The position numbers and the translations under genes are program-made. Source: Hyphomicrobiaceae bacterium (lineage in GTDB: Bacteria > Pseudomonadota > Alphaproteobacteria > Rhizobiales > HXMU1428-3). Taken from it: a stretch of DNA of 7,841 nt. This document shows, one piece after another, positions 4,963 to 7,841 of this stretch (position 1 is the first letter of the stretch; each line of letters opens with the position of its first letter). Below the pieces are notes generated by a model. It did no database searches. It was not told the DNA's origin and worked only from the letters and a program-made list of their open reading frames with translations. The stretch spans positions 1 through 7,841 of the forward strand of contig JANQQH010000100.1 of the NCBI GenBank assembly GCA_028285025.1, read 5' to 3'.

Positions 4963-7841
4963 ATGCTGATCTTTTCTTTTGCTTGTTGTTGCAAGCTGAC
5001 ATAGTCGAGTTTGCCTGTGCCCAGGACTGGAATTTCGTAGTCTGACACGATGGTTTTGGGAATGGCAAGTTCTGATACGCCTTCTGTTTTCGATTTTTCA
5101 AGTAAATGGGCCCGCTCAATTGAGTGAGCGTTTGAGTATAAGATTAGTTGTTCCCCCTTTTTGGGGCAGGGCAGGGCGATGACAGCATGGAGATTTTCAG
5201 GCCAGTGTTTGTTGACGAATTGTTCTACAGCGGTCAGAGAGACCATTTCACCGGCGATTTTGGCAAAGCGTTTGGCGCGGCCCTTTATGGTGACAAAGCC
5301 TTCCCTGTCAAAGTTGATAATGTCGCCGGTATCATACCAACCTTGTTGAGGGGGCACGATCTGGCCTGGGTTGTCATGGAACATATAGCCTTTCATGATG
5401 TTTGGCCCCTTTACATAAAGGCGTCCGCCTTCTTCGATACCAGGGACTGGTTCGAGCTTATAGGTGATGCCTGGGAGCAAACGGCCAACGGTTCCCGGTT
5501 TGAATTCCATGGCTGTGTTGGTGGCCAAAACCGGTGAGGTTTCGGTTGCGCCATAGCCTTCAAAGATGCGGATGCCGAATTTATTCATCCAGAGGGTTCT
5601 GGTTTCTTCGCTGAGTTTTTCAGCGCCTGCAAAGACATAGCGGGTAGAGTAAAAGTCATATGAATGGGCTTTGGCGGCATAGCCTTTCAAAAAGGTGTCT
5701 GTGCCGAAAAGGATGGTGGAATTGGTGTCATAGACGGCCTCTGGCACAATGCGGTAATGCAAGGGCGAGGGGTAGAGGAAAATTTTAACCCCTGAGAGCA
5801 AAGGTAAGATCAAGCCGTCAGTTAACCCAAAGGCATGAAAAATTGGCAGAGCGTTAAAGACTTTGTCAGAGGGGGTGAAGTCCACCTTGGCGCTGATTTG
5901 GTAGCAATTGGACAAGATGTTTTTATGGCTCAGGCAAACAGCTTTTGGCACGCCCTCAGAGCCAGAGGTAAACAGGATGGCCGCGGTGTCATCTGGCCCC
6001 CTGTGTTTGACGCTAAACAGAGATGGCCATGTGGCTTTTAGGAGACCACTGAGTTTATCAAGGGTACCGAATTGGGGTTTTATGTCTTCAACATAAATGA
6101 GTTTGGTGTTTTTATTCAGTGCGATTTCAACTTCTTGCAAGCGGCCCAGATCAATAAAACGGCGTGAGGTGATGATGGTTTTTAGCTGGGCGGTTTTGGC
6201 AGCCGCGGTTAGGTTCTTAGCACCAGAGGTGAAGTTGAGCATGGCGGGGACGCGGCCAGTGGCTTGGAGGGCGAAAAAGCACGCGATGGTGCCAGCCGTG
6301 TTGGGCAGCATAAGCCCGACATTTTCCCCGACCTTGGTGTGGGCGCCAAACTTTTGGCCAAGAATATGACTGGCAGCAAGCAATTTTTTATAGCTCATCG
6401 GTGAGCGCTCAACATCTTCTATGATGGGGTGGTTTTTGCCGTTTCGTTTTGCCGCGTCGTTGAGCGTTTCAAACAAGGTGCGCTCGCAATCGCTGGTTTC
6501 AAACACCATGTTTGTCATAACGTCGTGTAAGTCGCGGCCAATTTGTTCACGTCTTTGACGCCCGGTCAGCGCTGGGTCTGAGTTGATTTTTTGTGGGGGC
6601 AGAATGGTGATGGTGATTTTTGGAAACAGAGAGAGACGCATTTTTCCCTTTAGTTTGGAAAAGAGACTGTATTGAGCGCCATCAATGCGAATGGGGAGAA
6701 TTTCTGCGTCTGCATTGGCCGCGATCATGCCCGGGCCTTCATAGATTTTCATCAAAGCACCGGTCAGCGTGATGCGCCCTTCTGGGAAAATGACGCATTT
6801 TTTGCCGCCTGCGACTTGTTTGATTAAGCTTTTTAGAGCGATCGGGTTGGTTGGATCTATGGGGAACAGATCAAAAAGGGCAAAGGCTGGTTTGACCCAC
6901 CACTTTTCAGCTATATGCGTATTGATGCCAAAGAGCGGGGTGTCTTTTAAAAAACAGCCTAAAATAGGGGCGTCGAGAAAAGAGGTGTGATTGGCAATGA
7001 TCACCGCTTTGTCACCGACTTTGTCATAATTTTCAGTGCCTTTAATCTCGACCCGGTACAGGGTGCGGAATATGAAACGACCGATGGATTTGACCAGCTC
7101 TTGGGGCAGGAGTTTGCAGATGTAAATGGCGACAAAGGCGTTCATGATGGCGACAACGGTGAAAATGTCGAGCACATCAAAATTTGATTTGAGCATAAAG
7201 ATGGCCAAAAGAGAGGCTGAGACCATAAAGGCGGCGTTGATGATGTTGTTGCCAGCAATGGTGCGCGATAAAGCGGCCTTTTCTGAGTGGTGTTGGACCA
7301 TGGCGAACAGGGGCACGGCATAAAGACCACCAAAACCGGCAATGGCTAACAAGGCGAGCAAGACCCATGGGGCGCCAGACAATTGTAAAAACTCAGAGAT
7401 TGAATAAAGGCTCTCTGGTTGGGTGATGGTCATTGAGTTTGACAACACCACCAGGCCAAGACTGGCGATGGTAATGGCTATGGAAGCAACGGGCACATAT
7501 TTAGCAGTGATTTGACCGTTTAGGATTTTGTTGCACAAAAGTGAGCCAATCATGATGCCAATGGTAAAGGTGGCAATAAACAGGTTGGTGACTTGTTCGT
7601 CGGCAAAGAAATGATCCTTGGCCAGCGTTGGAAATTGGGTGAGGAAAATGGTGCCAACAAACCAGAACCAGGAAATGCCTAAAATGCTTAAAAATACGGT
7701 CCGTGATTTGGAGGCCAGTTTCATAATGTGCCAGGCTTCACCGACAAAGTTTGGGTTGATTTTAAGCTCTGGCGACGGCGCTGGGGCTTTGGGGATGTAA
7801 AGGCAGGCAAGAAAGCCGGCGATGGACAGAGCCAATAGGGT
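4959..7841 (-). CDS. aas: LplT-Aas fusion: lysophospholipid transporter, acyltransferase and acyl-ACP synthetase (5' end missing)
   Basis: The frame is open to the window edge, so the start lies outside; about 960 residues are visible (numbered from codon 7835-7833). Residues 1 to about 245 are the C-terminal part of a major facilitator transporter like LplT; perhaps 150-200 residues are missing. Residues about 255-450 are a PlsC-type acyltransferase, with catalytic NHTSFLD (H283, D288), FPEGRIT (350-356) and ILPIRIDG (379-386). Residues about 470-958 are an AMP-forming acyl-ACP synthetase: FTSGSEGVPK (622-631), YGATE (761-765), YDTGD (834-838), GRAKRFAKIAGEMVSL (852-867) and the C-terminal lysine K942 in GTGKLDY. 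Family knowledge: Aas loads fatty acid on acyl carrier protein and re-acylates 2-acyl-lysophosphatidylethanolamine that LplT moves inward. In E. coli the two are separate proteins; the fusion is known elsewhere. All catalytic motifs look intact. It is the first visible gene of the operon. Confidence 0.95.
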   Translation of the reverse strand, partial: TLLALSIAGFLACLYIPKAPAPSPELKINPNFVGEAWHIMKLASKSRTVFLSILGISWFWFVGTIFLTQFPTLAKDHFFADEQVTNLFIATFTIGIMIGSLLCNKILNGQITAKYVPVASIAITIASLGLVVLSNSMTITQPESLYSISEFLQLSGAPWVLLALLAIAGFGGLYAVPLFAMVQHHSEKAALSRTIAGNNIINAAFMVSASLLAIFMLKSNFDVLDIFTVVAIMNAFVAIYICKLLPQELVKSIGRFIFRTLYRVEIKGTENYDKVGDKAVIIANHTSFLDAPILGCFLKDTPLFGINTHIAEKWWVKPAFALFDLFPIDPTNPIALKSLIKQVAGGKKCVIFPEGRITLTGALMKIYEGPGMIAANADAEILPIRIDGAQYSLFSKLKGKMRLSLFPKITITILPPQKINSDPALTGRQRREQIGRDLHDVMTNMVFETSDCERTLFETLNDAAKRNGKNHPIIEDVERSPMSYKKLLAASHILGQKFGAHTKVGENVGLMLPNTAGTIACFFALQATGRVPAMLNFTSGAKNLTAAAKTAQLKTIITSRRFIDLGRLQEVEIALNKNTKLIYVEDIKPQFGTLDKLSGLLKATWPSLFSVKHRGPDDTAAILFTSGSEGVPKAVCLSHKNILSNCYQISAKVDFTPSDKVFNALPIFHAFGLTDGLILPLLSGVKIFLYPSPLHYRIVPEAVYDTNSTILFGTDTFLKGYAAKAHSYDFYSTRYVFAGAEKLSEETRTLWMNKFGIRIFEGYGATETSPVLATNTAMEFKPGTVGRLLPGITYKLEPVPGIEEGGRLYVKGPNIMKGYMFHDNPGQIVPPQQGWYDTGDIINFDREGFVTIKGRAKRFAKIAGEMVSLTAVEQFVNKHWPENLHAVIALPCPKKGEQLILYSNAHSIERAHLLEKSKTEGVSELAIPKTIVSDYEIPVLGTGKLDYVSLQQQAKEKISI

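Noticed and set aside
5148..5537. 129-codon + strand frame antisense to the acyl-ACP synthetase domain
   Set aside because: The opposite strand encodes conserved A7-A8 type motifs of Aas, so this frame is a shadow. No ribosome binding site or domain is seen.
1..7841. Mobile elements, CRISPR repeats, tRNA or rRNA genes
   Set aside because: No transposase or integrase frame, no regularly spaced direct repeats, and no cloverleaf or rRNA-like sequence was seen on either strand.

Overview
The window looks like chromosomal DNA of a Gram-negative bacterium. A fused LplT-type transporter/acyltransferase/acyl-ACP synthetase, a class III cyclase on a six-helix membrane module, strong AAGGAG-type ribosome binding sites and an AT-leaning composition fit a proteobacterium, probably an alphaproteobacterium. 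That assignment is inference, not proof. No mobile element, tRNA, rRNA or CRISPR array is visible.

Layout from left to right. (1) Positions 19-1254, + strand: a complete membrane-anchored class III nucleotidyl cyclase whose substrate-selecting residues are those of an adenylate cyclase. (2) Positions 1255-1443: a short gap with a perfect 13-bp hairpin that can act as a terminator for the two genes converging on it. (3) Positions 1444-1740, - strand: a 98-residue exported, very basic, Tyr/His-rich protein. Its upstream region carries a perfect CRP-type palindrome (TGTGA-N6-TCACA), spaced as in a class II CRP-activated promoter. (4) Positions 1741-2120: a 380-bp non-coding region with the CRP-type site, two tandem hairpins ending in a strong + strand intrinsic terminator (a candidate small RNA), and weaker palindromes. 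(5) Positions 2121-2249, + strand: a 42-codon exported peptide gene with a strong ribosome binding site. Its 3' untranslated region has a pyrimidine-only tract in the loop of a predicted stem, then a strong terminator. (6) Positions 7841 down to 2373, - strand: a four-gene operon read right to left. The order is lplT-aas fusion (5' end cut by the window edge), DUF2157 membrane protein, DUF4401 membrane protein and GDYXXLXY protein. Each junction is an ATGA stop/start overlap.

How the parts may work together. The aas product should import lysophospholipids across the inner membrane, activate fatty acids on acyl carrier protein and re-acylate the lysophospholipid. The three downstream membrane or membrane-anchored proteins have no established function. 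Their strict translational coupling to aas suggests a shared role in envelope lipid upkeep (inference). The cyclase and the CRP-type operator lie about 600 bp apart, so a local cAMP circuit controlling the exported protein is plausible. The pyrimidine tract downstream of the small peptide gene is perfectly complementary over 9 nt to the ribosome binding site of the DUF4401 gene, which raises the possibility of RNA-level crosstalk with the operon.
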